Notes under the pieces: generated by a model | The model's database searches: none | Seen by the model: only the letters and a program-made list of their open reading frames with translations | What the model was told of the DNA's origin: nothing | Translations under genes and position numbers: made by a program | Shown: in pieces, positions 1 through 7,800 of the stretch | Numbering within the stretch: position 1 is the first letter of the stretch | Layout: every line of letters starts with the position of its first letter | Assembly: GCA_013331625.1 (NCBI GenBank) | Contig: DUGC01000075.1 | Span: 8,947-30,357 of the forward strand | Source of the DNA: Candidatus Iainarchaeum sp. | GTDB lineage: Archaea > Iainarchaeota > Iainarchaeia > Iainarchaeales > Iainarchaeaceae | Length of the DNA: 21,411 nucleotides | Direction of reading: 5' to 3'

Positions 1-523
1 ACAGAATCTGGAAAACAAAGGATATTCACTCAAAGACGCAATGACTTACGCGGATGACGTAAAAGACATTTCTGGCGGAAAAAACCTGAGAGCCAACGCA
101 GTTGCATCGAATAATTTGGGAGACTTCTTCAATCTAAAGCGAGCATCGGAGCTGAAAAAACAAGCGAATACTGTGATAAGGGAAGTGGATTTAGATACTG
201 AATCTTTTACATTCACTTGGGAATGGAATGGAAAGACATTAACTGCAGCCCCTGAAAAATTAAACAAAGATTTAGTATATGATTTTAGTTTTGATGGAAA
301 AACCAAAAGAATACTAGAAGAAGTAAAATCAAAATCTGGCTCTCGTATAACAATAACTCTAGGTGAGGAAGAAACAAAACAATTATACAAGATAGCAGAA
401 GGAATAAGAAAAGGTGTTGCTGATGAAGCAAGGATAGTTTCTCCAGTAGGACAAATATTTGAAAACAACTACAAAAAATTGGCAGAAAAACTAGGGATAA
501 CTGTTGTAGAAGGGGTGGTATAA
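1..523 (+). CDS. C-terminal part of a secreted polymorphic toxin with PD-(D/E)xK-like nuclease tip (5' end outside window)
   Basis: The frame is open from base 2 and the gene clearly begins upstream: translated bases before the ATG at 41 (QNLENKGYSLKDA) match the trunk of the 1596-residue toxin (residues from about 1428), so ATG 41 is internal. The last 150 or so residues are homologous to the tip of that toxin, with similar spacing to the stop. The likely nuclease core has Asp in YDFSF (codon at 281) followed by the E-x-K motif in LEEVKSKS (Glu codon 320, Lys codon 326), as in restriction-endonuclease-fold toxins. This predicts DNA cleavage in a target cell, which is inference from the motif. 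The AT-rich tip is followed, with no gap, by its putative immunity gene at 524. It could instead be an orphan tip cassette, because its upstream trunk cannot be seen. Confidence 0.72.
   Translation, partial: QNLENKGYSLKDAMTYADDVKDISGGKNLRANAVASNNLGDFFNLKRASELKKQANTVIREVDLDTESFTFTWEWNGKTLTAAPEKLNKDLVYDFSFDGKTKRILEEVKSKSGSRITITLGEEETKQLYKIAEGIRKGVADEARIVSPVGQIFENNYKKLAEKLGITVVEGVV
512..518 (+). promoter_or_regulatory. Ribosome binding site fixing the GTG start of the immunity gene
   Basis: GGGGTGG lies 5 bases before GTG 524, inside the end of the toxin gene. No ATG exists in frame nearby. The deduced N-terminus (MDIYEINLVIEKKQF) aligns with the ATG-started paralogue at 9588 (MSTAYHINFIIEKKQF), which supports the GTG. 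Confidence 0.6.
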
Positions 524-1288
524 GTGGACATATATGAGATTAACTTAGTAATAGAAAAAAAACAATTTACTAAAGCGTTTTGTACCGAAATAATTTACTC
601 TTTATTTGAGGCACATAAAGAAGAATTTAAAGATAATAAATTGGAGCAAGGCGGTCGTTGGAGTCAAAGCCAAGTCAGAAACTCGAAATATTTAGAGAAA
701 GAAATAGAAACATTATATTATAGCCAAAACATGTGGGGAGTAGATTTACCATACCCTAAATCAGTTACCAGTATAAACGTTGTTTATGATAGAAAAGATT
801 ATCCAATAGATAATTGGTATGAAAACATTCCAAAAGATAAGGCAGTCATTGCCATAAGAACAGATAGACCTAACGTGTATTGGGTTGATGATCCTAACGA
901 TAAATGGGCTCCTCAAATAGCAAAAAACATTAATAATTTCGTTAAAGATTCGATAACTGTTTACAATGCAATACACCCAATTACAGGTAGCAATTGCTGG
1001 GATAATGACCGTTCTACTGTCACTACTATTCCAACTAACGCAGAGCACATTACTTGGCTTACTTTTTTTGGACCTGAATTGGTTAATAAATTCGGAAGAA
1101 AAAAAATCCTTTCTGCGCCCGCATACAAAATAGTAGAATTTTCCGATGGCGGCATACTGTTAATGAGTGGACCCACCCCATTTGGAAATAAAAAGAACGA
1201 ACATTTTGAAGAGTGGAATACAATTGTATGCCAAGATAAAATCGCCAAGCACTTGGGTTTAGGCGAATACCTGCCGAAAACAAGGTGA
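524..1288 (+). CDS. Putative immunity protein for the upstream nuclease toxin (Imm52-like C-terminal half)
   Basis: This 254-residue cytoplasmic protein has no signal peptide and starts at GTG directly after the toxin stop, the usual toxin-then-immunity order. The C-terminal half (WLTFFGPEL, then FSDGGILLMSGPTPFG, then a final helix ending KHLGL) resembles from memory the Imm52 family, which protects against restriction-endonuclease-fold toxins: a WxTxFxPEL block, a DGG hairpin and a PF turn. It is homologous to the protein at 9588-10439. The first 20 or so residues and the last 120 are close, while the region about residues 25-120 differs strongly in sequence and length, as expected if specificity lies there. 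The paralogue is 29 residues longer. The predicted role is to bind and block the nuclease tip encoded just upstream. Family assignment is moderate; the immunity role rests mainly on position and co-duplication. Confidence 0.68.
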   Translation: MDIYEINLVIEKKQFTKAFCTEIIYSLFEAHKEEFKDNKLEQGGRWSQSQVRNSKYLEKEIETLYYSQNMWGVDLPYPKSVTSINVVYDRKDYPIDNWYENIPKDKAVIAIRTDRPNVYWVDDPNDKWAPQIAKNINNFVKDSITVYNAIHPITGSNCWDNDRSTVTTIPTNAEHITWLTFFGPELVNKFGRKKILSAPAYKIVEFSDGGILLMSGPTPFGNKKNEHFEEWNTIVCQDKIAKHLGLGEYLPKTR

Positions 1289-1295
1289 AAAACAA

Positions 1296-2336
1296 ATGAA
1301 TAAGAATCTGTCAGCTTCGGTTTTGTTTGTTCTTTTACTGAACACTGCTTTTGCAAGCACAGCCTATGCCGGGCTTTTTGGCTCGACACACGAGGCTCAG
1401 AACTTTGCCGTGCAATCAACAAAATGGTTCCCAAAAGCAGCAGAAGCCCTAAAAGAACTGGACGCGGCATATGGCCTCAAAACCCTTGAATTCACTTCAG
1501 GGCCTGCGCGAGAATTTGTGGCAAATTCATTGGAATTCTTTGCAAAAAAAGAAGATTGGGCAAAATTCTGGAGCACAATAGGAAACACAGAACAATCAGC
1601 AATCAAAGGCGACAAAATAATGCAAAAACTCACAACAGAATTAAACGGAAAAGAAGCGGCAAAAACAGCAATGAGCAAACTAATGAACTCAGAATACGGA
1701 AAGAAAGCGTTTGGGACTTGGAGCGAAGAAGCTGTTGAAGGGCTTGTGAAGGCAGCGGACAAAGGATACTTGGGCATCGCTGAAAGAATCTCAACCAAAT
1801 ACGGTGACGACATGGCGGAAATCGAAGGAAAAGGAATTTCCAGAGGCACGATTGAAACAAGCGATGAAATGATGTACAGACTAGCCGATTATACAAAAGC
1901 TGTGAGGAAACTTGGCGTTAATGACCCGCTTGAAGACATTGGAATACATCAACTGAAAAAGATGTATCGCGCATCTGGTTCTGGAACCGTTACGTTTGTA
2001 GGCAATGAACCAATAAAGAATGTTGGGATTATCAAAAAAGGAGAACACTACTTTGACCAAGTAAAAAATGAGTGGAAAGGTTTTGGGCATGAACATTTTA
2101 TTGGAGCAAGACAACCTTTTTCTACTTCTCGCATAGAAGATGTAAAGAATGTATTTAAGTTAAAAACTGACGATGAAGCATTCGATTTGATAGGAGAAGC
2201 GTTTGAGAAGGGTAGTAAAAGTATTGAAGACCCAAACACCATAATTTACACCAAAACAATCGCAGGTAAAGATAAAACTATTAGACTAATCACAGACGGT
2301 AAAGGAAGTTTAACCACTGTCGTGCCTAGGGAGTGA
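1296..2336 (+). CDS. Small secreted toxin candidate with shared trunk module and distinct C-terminal domain
   Basis: A 346-residue protein. ATG 1296 is preceded by AAGGTGA (1280-1286), which overlaps the stop of the upstream gene. Residues 1-25 are a clear Sec signal peptide ending in STAYA. Residues 40-115 are a helical module almost identical to one in the protein at 2982-3488. Residues about 125-145 (MSKLMNSEYGKKAF) match the trunk of the 1596-residue toxin (MSKLMNSKYGREAM). After residue 185 the sequence is unlike the other toxins. A probable toxic domain covers about residues 245-346, with His265 and His267 in GFGHEHF and closing beta strands TIRLITDG...LTTVVP. That pattern recalls the barnase/EndoU/colicin E5-D/RelE (BECR) RNase fold, but I cannot confirm the family. 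The next gene is the likely immunity partner. Another type of toxin domain is possible. Confidence 0.65.
   Translation: MNKNLSASVLFVLLLNTAFASTAYAGLFGSTHEAQNFAVQSTKWFPKAAEALKELDAAYGLKTLEFTSGPAREFVANSLEFFAKKEDWAKFWSTIGNTEQSAIKGDKIMQKLTTELNGKEAAKTAMSKLMNSEYGKKAFGTWSEEAVEGLVKAADKGYLGIAERISTKYGDDMAEIEGKGISRGTIETSDEMMYRLADYTKAVRKLGVNDPLEDIGIHQLKKMYRASGSGTVTFVGNEPIKNVGIIKKGEHYFDQVKNEWKGFGHEHFIGARQPFSTSRIEDVKNVFKLKTDDEAFDLIGEAFEKGSKSIEDPNTIIYTKTIAGKDKTIRLITDGKGSLTTVVPRE
1432..1640 (+). repeat. Direct repeat, trunk-module copy 1
   Basis: About 209 bp, roughly 90 percent identical by eye to 3181-3389 (constant offset 1749), in the same reading frame. It encodes the segment from KAAEALKELDAAYG through IMQKLTTEL. 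Identity falls off sharply on the left of 1432 and gradually on the right of 1640. It is long enough to serve as a substrate for homologous recombination between the two secreted-protein genes. Confidence 0.85.
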
Positions 2337-2343
2337 TCCGAAA

Positions 2344-2985
2344 ATGACAAACATTTACGAGGTAAAAATAGTCAGAATAACTGAAGTAGGAGAACAACCA
2401 CCAGCTGAACCAATAGCCGAAGGACTTGAATTTAGCCTAAATAACGAAAGATTTTTTGCCCAATGTGGCGGAGAAAATGTAAAAGATTGGGGCGAAGTAG
2501 GAAAAGACATTTACGTAAAAGTTAGGCTAGGTTTCGTATACTTTGAATCATTTGGTCTTTCAAAAATTTTTGAAAAAATCAAAAAAATAGAATCCCGCAA
2601 GGGTTATGACGCAGATAAAGTACAAATAATGAAAAAAATACCTGATCCCGATCCAAAGTATGAAACTATTGTAGTAAAATATGGTAGCGCGGATTTAGAA
2701 ATCCGCAAAGTGAAAAAAGACCTGATGAAAGTTGGAGATTTTGTCAAAACTTATGACGTTTTTGGAAAACAGTGGACAGATAACTATTTTATACAAGGTC
2801 AAATTATTCAAAAATTTCCATCCAAAGAATCAAAATATGAAAATACTTTAGTGGATGTTGGAAAAATAACTGTTGAACTAAGCGGTGTTGAAAAAAACAA
2901 ATTCGAAGTTGGTGACTACATCAAAACGTCTGGAATTCTATGTGTGTATCTACTCGAAGACAAAAAAGAGGCGAAAAAGAAATGA
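2344..2985 (+). CDS. Putative immunity protein of the 1296-2336 toxin; tandem small beta-barrel-like repeats
   Basis: A 213-residue protein with no signal peptide and no membrane segment. It starts 7 bp after the toxin stop, and GGGAGTGA upstream is a usable ribosome site. I do not recognise the family. Two, perhaps three, degenerate repeats are visible: residues about 98-137 (KKIPDP...ETIVVKYG...LMKVGDFVKTYDVFG) parallel residues about 158-202 (QKFPSK...NTLVDVG...KFEVGDYIKTSGIL). Each has alternating beta strands and a VGDxxKT turn, suggestive of OB- or SH3-like barrels. The C-terminus is Lys-rich (KKEAKKK). The ATG of the following secreted protein overlaps its TGA by 4 bp. Its position directly behind a secreted toxin candidate makes an immunity role the best guess; a nucleic-acid-binding role is an alternative. 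Confidence 0.5.
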   Translation: MTNIYEVKIVRITEVGEQPPAEPIAEGLEFSLNNERFFAQCGGENVKDWGEVGKDIYVKVRLGFVYFESFGLSKIFEKIKKIESRKGYDADKVQIMKKIPDPDPKYETIVVKYGSADLEIRKVKKDLMKVGDFVKTYDVFGKQWTDNYFIQGQIIQKFPSKESKYENTLVDVGKITVELSGVEKNKFEVGDYIKTSGILCVYLLEDKKEAKKK

Positions 2986-3488
2986 ACCTATATTTGTTTG
3001 CGGCGCTTCTGTTTGTTGTTTTGATTAATTCTGACATAGGCAACGCAATACAAGCCGAACAAATAGCCGTGAAAGGCGAAAGTGTAAAGTGTACTCTCGC
3101 TGTTGAACTTGAGGAAGGCACTGCCGAGGTTATTGACCTTGCATACAAAGCGTATTCAGAAATATTTGGCAAGTTCGGCTCAAAAGCAGCAGAAGCCCTA
3201 AAAGGACTGGACGCGGCATATGGCCTCAAAACCCTTGAATTCACTTCAGGGCCTGCGCGAGAATTCATAGCAAACTCGATGGACTTCTTTGCAAAAAAAG
3301 AGGACTGGGCAAAATTCTGGAGCACAATAGGAAACACAGAACAATCAGCAATCAAAGGAGACAAAGTAATACAAAAACTCACTGTAGAACTCGGTAACAC
3401 AGAGGCCTCAGAAAAAGCAATGAGGCAAACTGCAGGGCTCTCCATTTCAACCAGTTGGTTGATTGGATTTAAACCCATGCTGTATTAA
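2982..3488 (+). CDS. Truncated secreted trunk protein without toxin domain (probable degenerate cassette)
   Basis: Start chosen at ATG 2982, which overlaps the upstream stop as ATGA. The longer reading from 2940 would add a charged leader ahead of the hydrophobic core and is unlikely. The protein is 168 residues: a Sec signal peptide (NLYLFAALLFVVLINSDIGNA), about 35 unique residues, then the trunk module nearly identical to residues 44-113 of the 1296 protein. After KLTVELG the two diverge. The DNA GCAATGAGGCAAACTG parallels GCAATGAGCAAACTAA in the sister gene with one extra G, a likely frameshift, and the frame then reads a short unrelated tail ending FKPMLY. The last 40 bases lie in the palindromic repeat at 3446-3475. 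No immunity gene follows. It may be a relic of a former toxin, or a landing site for tips acquired by recombination. Confidence 0.62.
   Translation: MNLYLFAALLFVVLINSDIGNAIQAEQIAVKGESVKCTLAVELEEGTAEVIDLAYKAYSEIFGKFGSKAAEALKGLDAAYGLKTLEFTSGPAREFIANSMDFFAKKEDWAKFWSTIGNTEQSAIKGDKVIQKLTVELGNTEASEKAMRQTAGLSISTSWLIGFKPMLY
3181..3389 (+). repeat. Direct repeat, trunk-module copy 2
   Basis: Second copy of the segment at 1432-1640. Differences are mostly at third codon positions and a few second-position changes, so both copies have been kept as coding sequence for part of their history. Confidence 0.85.
3446..3475. repeat. 30-bp palindromic element, copy 1
   Basis: Half-sites TCAACC (3447-3452), GGTTGA (3457-3462) and a degenerate third TAAACC (3470-3475). 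The first two form an inverted repeat around a 4-base loop. It matches 26 of 30 positions with 20953-20982, with identical spacing of the half-sites. It overlaps the 3' end of the truncated secreted gene and lies 112 bp before the TTG start at 3588. Confidence 0.6.
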
Positions 3489-3587
3489 TTCACGCAACCA
3501 CTGTATTTGGGGGCTTTGCCTATGCTTCGGGCAATACGAAGAGGTTTAAATTATGTTTGAATCGTTTTTTTTCGGAAGGGGGGTTAA
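3489..3587 (+). promoter_or_regulatory. Intergenic region with archaeal promoter for the 3588-20876 unit
   Basis: One of only two real gaps in the window. TTTAAATTAT (3545-3554), preceded by purine-rich CGAAGAGG (3537-3544), fits an archaeal TATA box with BRE. A start about 25 bases downstream would fall near 3572-3575, giving a very short leader that contains the ribosome site. Upstream, TTGCC (3516-3520) and GGCAA (3530-3534) can pair, and a run of eight T (3565-3572) could also mark the end of the upstream transcript. Confidence 0.5.
3574..3583 (+). promoter_or_regulatory. Ribosome binding site deciding the TTG start at 3588
   Basis: GGAAGGGGGG lies 4-5 bases before TTG 3588. The reading from TTG gives a basic N-terminus followed by a hydrophobic core (LSVLVLALMLANIAFA), a complete signal peptide. 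The next in-frame ATG (3624) lies inside that core and would destroy it. Confidence 0.6.
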
Positions 3588-4790
3588 TTGTACAGGTGCT
3601 TTTCATACAAGTTATCAGTATTGGTGCTGGCTCTAATGCTTGCAAACATTGCCTTTGCGGATGGGGTTGTAAGGGCCCTGCCGATTGATTATTCCGGCAA
3701 TGCAACTGTAATCGACGTTAATTTAGCGCAAAATACTGCCGGCACAAATGCCCGGCAAGGCGGCAGTGCAGCAACGAGCAGTGGTAGCGGAGGCATAATG
3801 CCAACCCCCAAAAGCACAGCTGATATTCCAGTACCTTTGGATAATGCCCCTGAAACTGCTCAAATTTCTTATGATGAAAAAACCAAAACTTACACTATCC
3901 GAGTAAGCACTGCAAGGGTACAACCATCCGCAAACACGGGTGGGATGCAGAGCGAAGAAAGTCCTGATACCGCAAATGGTTCCCCTCAATTAAGCCAGAA
4001 TGCAGGGCAAAATGCTACCGCAGGCCCAATTACTTCTGCCGTGGCATCGCCAGTAACTCCACAGGCTGGAAATAGTGCCGGAAATCCTTCTCAGGGCCCA
4101 GCCCAAGCAGGCCAGCCGGAGTGCGCTGATGGCGGGCCATGCCGTAATACGCCTGCAATGCCTGCAGGCCAGGTCGTTCCTGGCATCGCAATGCCGAACT
4201 CCGGTTCGCAGGTTCTGAAAGAGGCCCCTGAAACCAAAGGGGAAAATCCTTATCCCGCGGCGCCACCGCAATCTGCCTGCATCGGCGGCAACTGCGAGGG
4301 AATAAGCACGATAACCATGGATATCTCCGGCATCAGCATCGAAAGCAGGCCATCTGCCACAAATTCTACTGCTGCGCGTTCTGCCCTGAATGCCATACTT
4401 GAAGTTGATGTTGGCAAGGAAAAAATAACCCTAAAGAAAAATGAGGGGCGCGGTACGGAAATATCCTCAAATGGGGTTGCAGCCACAACCACTGAAAAAA
4501 TAGAGATATCCGAAGGTAAAATGAAGGTTGCAGGCTCGCCTGTTTCACTAATGCCCGGGGGCGCAGCGCAAAAGGCAGCACAGGCCAATGGAAACCAAGT
4601 TGTCCAGAGCATTTCAATAAAGGCTCAAGGCCCTGCAGGCGCCCCGGTCTATGTTGTTGAGGGCAAAAGGCAGGCAAAAATCCTTGGCATAATCCCTGTG
4701 GAAATCGGGACGACCACGAAAATAGACGCGCAGACAGAGCAGGTTGTTTCAGTCGAAAAGCCATGGTGGAGCATACTGCTAACGGAGTAA
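3588..4790 (+). CDS. Secreted low-complexity protein with conserved C-terminal beta domain
   Basis: A 400-residue protein with a TTG start. Residues 1-24 are a Sec signal peptide ending NIAFA. Residues about 25-260 are low in complexity and rich in Ala, Gly, Pro, Ser, Asn and Gln, with a few Cys (ECADGGPC, ACIGGNC) that could form local disulfides. This looks like an extended spacer. Residues about 263-400 look folded: alternating strands (ILEVDVGKEKITLKK, EKIEISEGKMKVAG), then VYVVEGKRQAKILGIIPVEI and the ending VEKPWW. I associate that last pattern (a GKxxAKxLGxxPV strand followed by a PWW terminus) with uncharacterised archaeal secreted proteins, but I can give no function. There is no C-terminal membrane segment. 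It is the first gene of the transcription unit holding the main toxin, 10 bp before its ATG, so an accessory role in toxin display or export is possible but unproven. Confidence 0.7.
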   Translation: MYRCFSYKLSVLVLALMLANIAFADGVVRALPIDYSGNATVIDVNLAQNTAGTNARQGGSAATSSGSGGIMPTPKSTADIPVPLDNAPETAQISYDEKTKTYTIRVSTARVQPSANTGGMQSEESPDTANGSPQLSQNAGQNATAGPITSAVASPVTPQAGNSAGNPSQGPAQAGQPECADGGPCRNTPAMPAGQVVPGIAMPNSGSQVLKEAPETKGENPYPAAPPQSACIGGNCEGISTITMDISGISIESRPSATNSTAARSALNAILEVDVGKEKITLKKNEGRGTEISSNGVAATTTEKIEISEGKMKVAGSPVSLMPGGAAQKAAQANGNQVVQSISIKAQGPAGAPVYVVEGKRQAKILGIIPVEIGTTTKIDAQTEQVVSVEKPWWSILLTE

Positions 4791-4800
4791 TGGTCTGCCA

Positions 4801-7800
4801 ATGGAAAGAAAGCACTTTATCCGATGCATCCTGGCAATTGCCCTTGCCATAATGTCCATCCAAATGGCTAGTGCACAAGTCACTTTGTCACACGCCGGTG
4901 GCGACATTAATTATTCAATGGACTCGCGTGCAACAAGCAGCCCTGTGCAGCCACCTGAGGATACCAACTTCTCTTTTCCTGACGAGAACAGCATAATTGA
5001 CATTTCAGCCCGATTTCCGGCTCTTTCCATTTCGCAGGAAATTAAGGATTTGAATGCAGATGCAAATGGCGATAAAGTCGCGTTTTACGGCGAGAGGAAA
5101 AGCGCGTTCAGCAGTGCGAAGCAAGACGGACCGGTTTTCACAGAAGGCTTTGGGGCAAATGTCAAGTTCTGCTCAAACCAGCCTACCGGAACTTATTGTG
5201 AGGACTGGGCACGCAACTGCAATGAAGTATCATCCATCGGGTCTTACCAATCCATCTGGATTTACAGGGAGCAACACGGGGTTGTGCACAAGGGGAACTT
5301 CCAAACATATGATTATGACAATTTTATTGACGCAACAGATCCAACTGGCTATGATGTCACATGGGGAAGTAACGGACAGGATGAACTGCAATACAATTAC
5401 AAAGGGGATTCACCATATTATGAAGGCTGGGCTTACAAGTGCACGACAGAAAGCATAAATCTATATGACTCAGCAGGCTTGTGGGATATTGAACTCGGGC
5501 TTTATGACAACAAAACAGGGGAATATGATGGCCACACAAGGCAAATAGCGATAAACCAGTCCAGGGCATATTCCATAGTAGCCAATGGCTCATCGCGCAC
5601 AAAAGACTCATATAAATGCAATGAAACCATAGAAACCACCCACCAGTTTACCAACAATGGGGCGAATTCAGTCGGTTACAACGTGGATTATGAAATATAT
5701 GACCCTGAAGGCCACCGCATACAAACAGGTTCTGCTTCAGGGACGCTTAATTCAAGAAGCACATTCACAGGCAGAGTCACTTCCCCCGCGCCTTCAGGAG
5801 GCTGGCCTGATAATGGATATTACAAAATACGCGCCCACATGCTCGCAAGTGTAGGGAATAATGCCTATGAGGACCAGTATTCATATACTACAGCATACGT
5901 CCCGGCAGCGCCCTGCATTGAAGGAAATATAGAACTCATAAACGAAGCCCCTACAAAAAGCGCTTACGCATGCAACGAGAACCTTGTCAGCACACATGAA
6001 TTCAAAAATACAGGGTCATACGATTACTCCTACAACGCTTATTATGAGCTATATGACCCAAGCGGGACAAAAATCAGCAACACAGGGATGGTGACCGACC
6101 AAACCCTGCCCGCGGGGGAAAGCAGGTCATGGGCGATAACCTCGCATACATCTGACTTTGGCAACTGGGCAAAAAGCGGGAACTACAAGCACAAGGTCTG
6201 GCTTTGGGGGCCGTTATCAAACGGTAAGAACAAGACATCAGACATATCAGAAGTAAACCTCAATGTTCCAACAGCCTGCATTCCAGGGGAAATAAACAGC
6301 TATGACGGCACACCGGACAAGGAAAGCTATGGCAAGGATGACACAATCATATCAAATGACCACAAATTCGAGAACACCAGCAATCTCTACAAATTCAATT
6401 ACCTGTTTTACTATGAACTGAAGGACCCTAATGGCAATGTTGTTTACTCAGGCTCAAATACAGATGGCACCAAAACATTAAACCCCCTAAAATATGAAAA
6501 TTGGGAATTAACGCTTCCACCGCCTTCAGGAGGGTGGCCAATAGAAGGGACATACACGCTAAAAACATGGGTGAGCGGAAAATTCGAGGACAACAGGGAA
6601 AAGACTGCCTACTCCATGTCTTACCCTTACGTGCCTGTAGTGATAAAAGCCTGCGAAGCCAAATCAAATTCAGCTTGGGTTGAGCAGGACGGGAAATGCA
6701 ACGAGCAGATAATTGTCAAGCACCAGTTCGATAACACTGGCACTAGAACATTCCTGCACAACGCGAACTTTTACCTCTACGATCAAAGCAACAACAGAAT
6801 AAAAACTACGTCAAACTCGTATTCTATTGACCCTGGCAAAGGGGAAGTGTGGACTGTAAAGTGGGGCGCGCCAGTAGATGGATGGAAGCCGGGCACTTAC
6901 AGGTCGGAAGCCTATGTAGATGGCACGTGCACGGGCGGCGGCACTTCCTCTGCATCGAACTCCGTGACCGCCAGCATACCACAAAGCTGCGGGAACACTA
7001 CCTGTGCCGGAACAATCAATGTTTCAGTGAATGACGGGGCCTCAAACCCGGTTCCTGATGCAAAGGCCTACATTGCCAGTTCATACAGCGCCAGCACCGA
7101 TTCAGGAGGGAGCGCAGAGATACCAGTTTCCGACAGTACATGCGGAAGAAGCCACAGCATCAAAATCTATTGTTCCAATGGCACTTACTGCGACACGAAA
7201 TCAACTTCAATCGGCTCCAATGGAGGCTCTGCAAACCTCTCATTCAGCTGCAGCGTGTGCGCGAGGGCGCAAAACCTCTCAGTGAGCGCGACAACAAACA
7301 AGGAATCATACAACCTCAACGAAACAATAAGATTGGACACGACTGTGCGTTCCGGAGGAAACAATATTGACGCGGCAAGCCTCTCGATATACGACCCGTT
7401 CACGGGAGAGACAATACGCGCAAGCACCTCCGGCAACGGGACAAGCACTTACAATACAACGGCCTCGAAAACAGGCCTGCAGACATTCACAATAAGCGCA
7501 AGCAAGGGCGGATACAATTCAACGAGCATGACCAAAAGCGTTGCGGTGAACCAGGAGATGGCGACGATTTACGTTTCAGTAGCCAACAACGACGGGACAC
7601 AAATGGAAGGGGCGACACTCTACATTGACAGTGCTTATGGCGGGGAAACCGATACATCAGGCAAAAAGACCCTCTCAACTACCGCAGGAAACCACATCAT
7701 AGAAGCAAAGTGCCCGACACTCGAGTACTGCGGGAGCAAGAGTGACTACTTCAGCGGACAGAAAAACATAAGCTTCAAGTGCAACTGCGACATTGACGCT

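Noticed and set aside
1..1288. Assembly duplication of the 9081-10439 toxin-immunity pair
   Set aside because: Many substitutions and length differences separate the pairs, so they are true paralogues.
2940..2981. Longer N-terminus (MCVSTRRQKRGEKE) for the truncated secreted protein
   Set aside because: It adds a charged leader within the upstream gene; ATG 2982 gives a standard signal peptide and an ATGA overlap like that at 9588.
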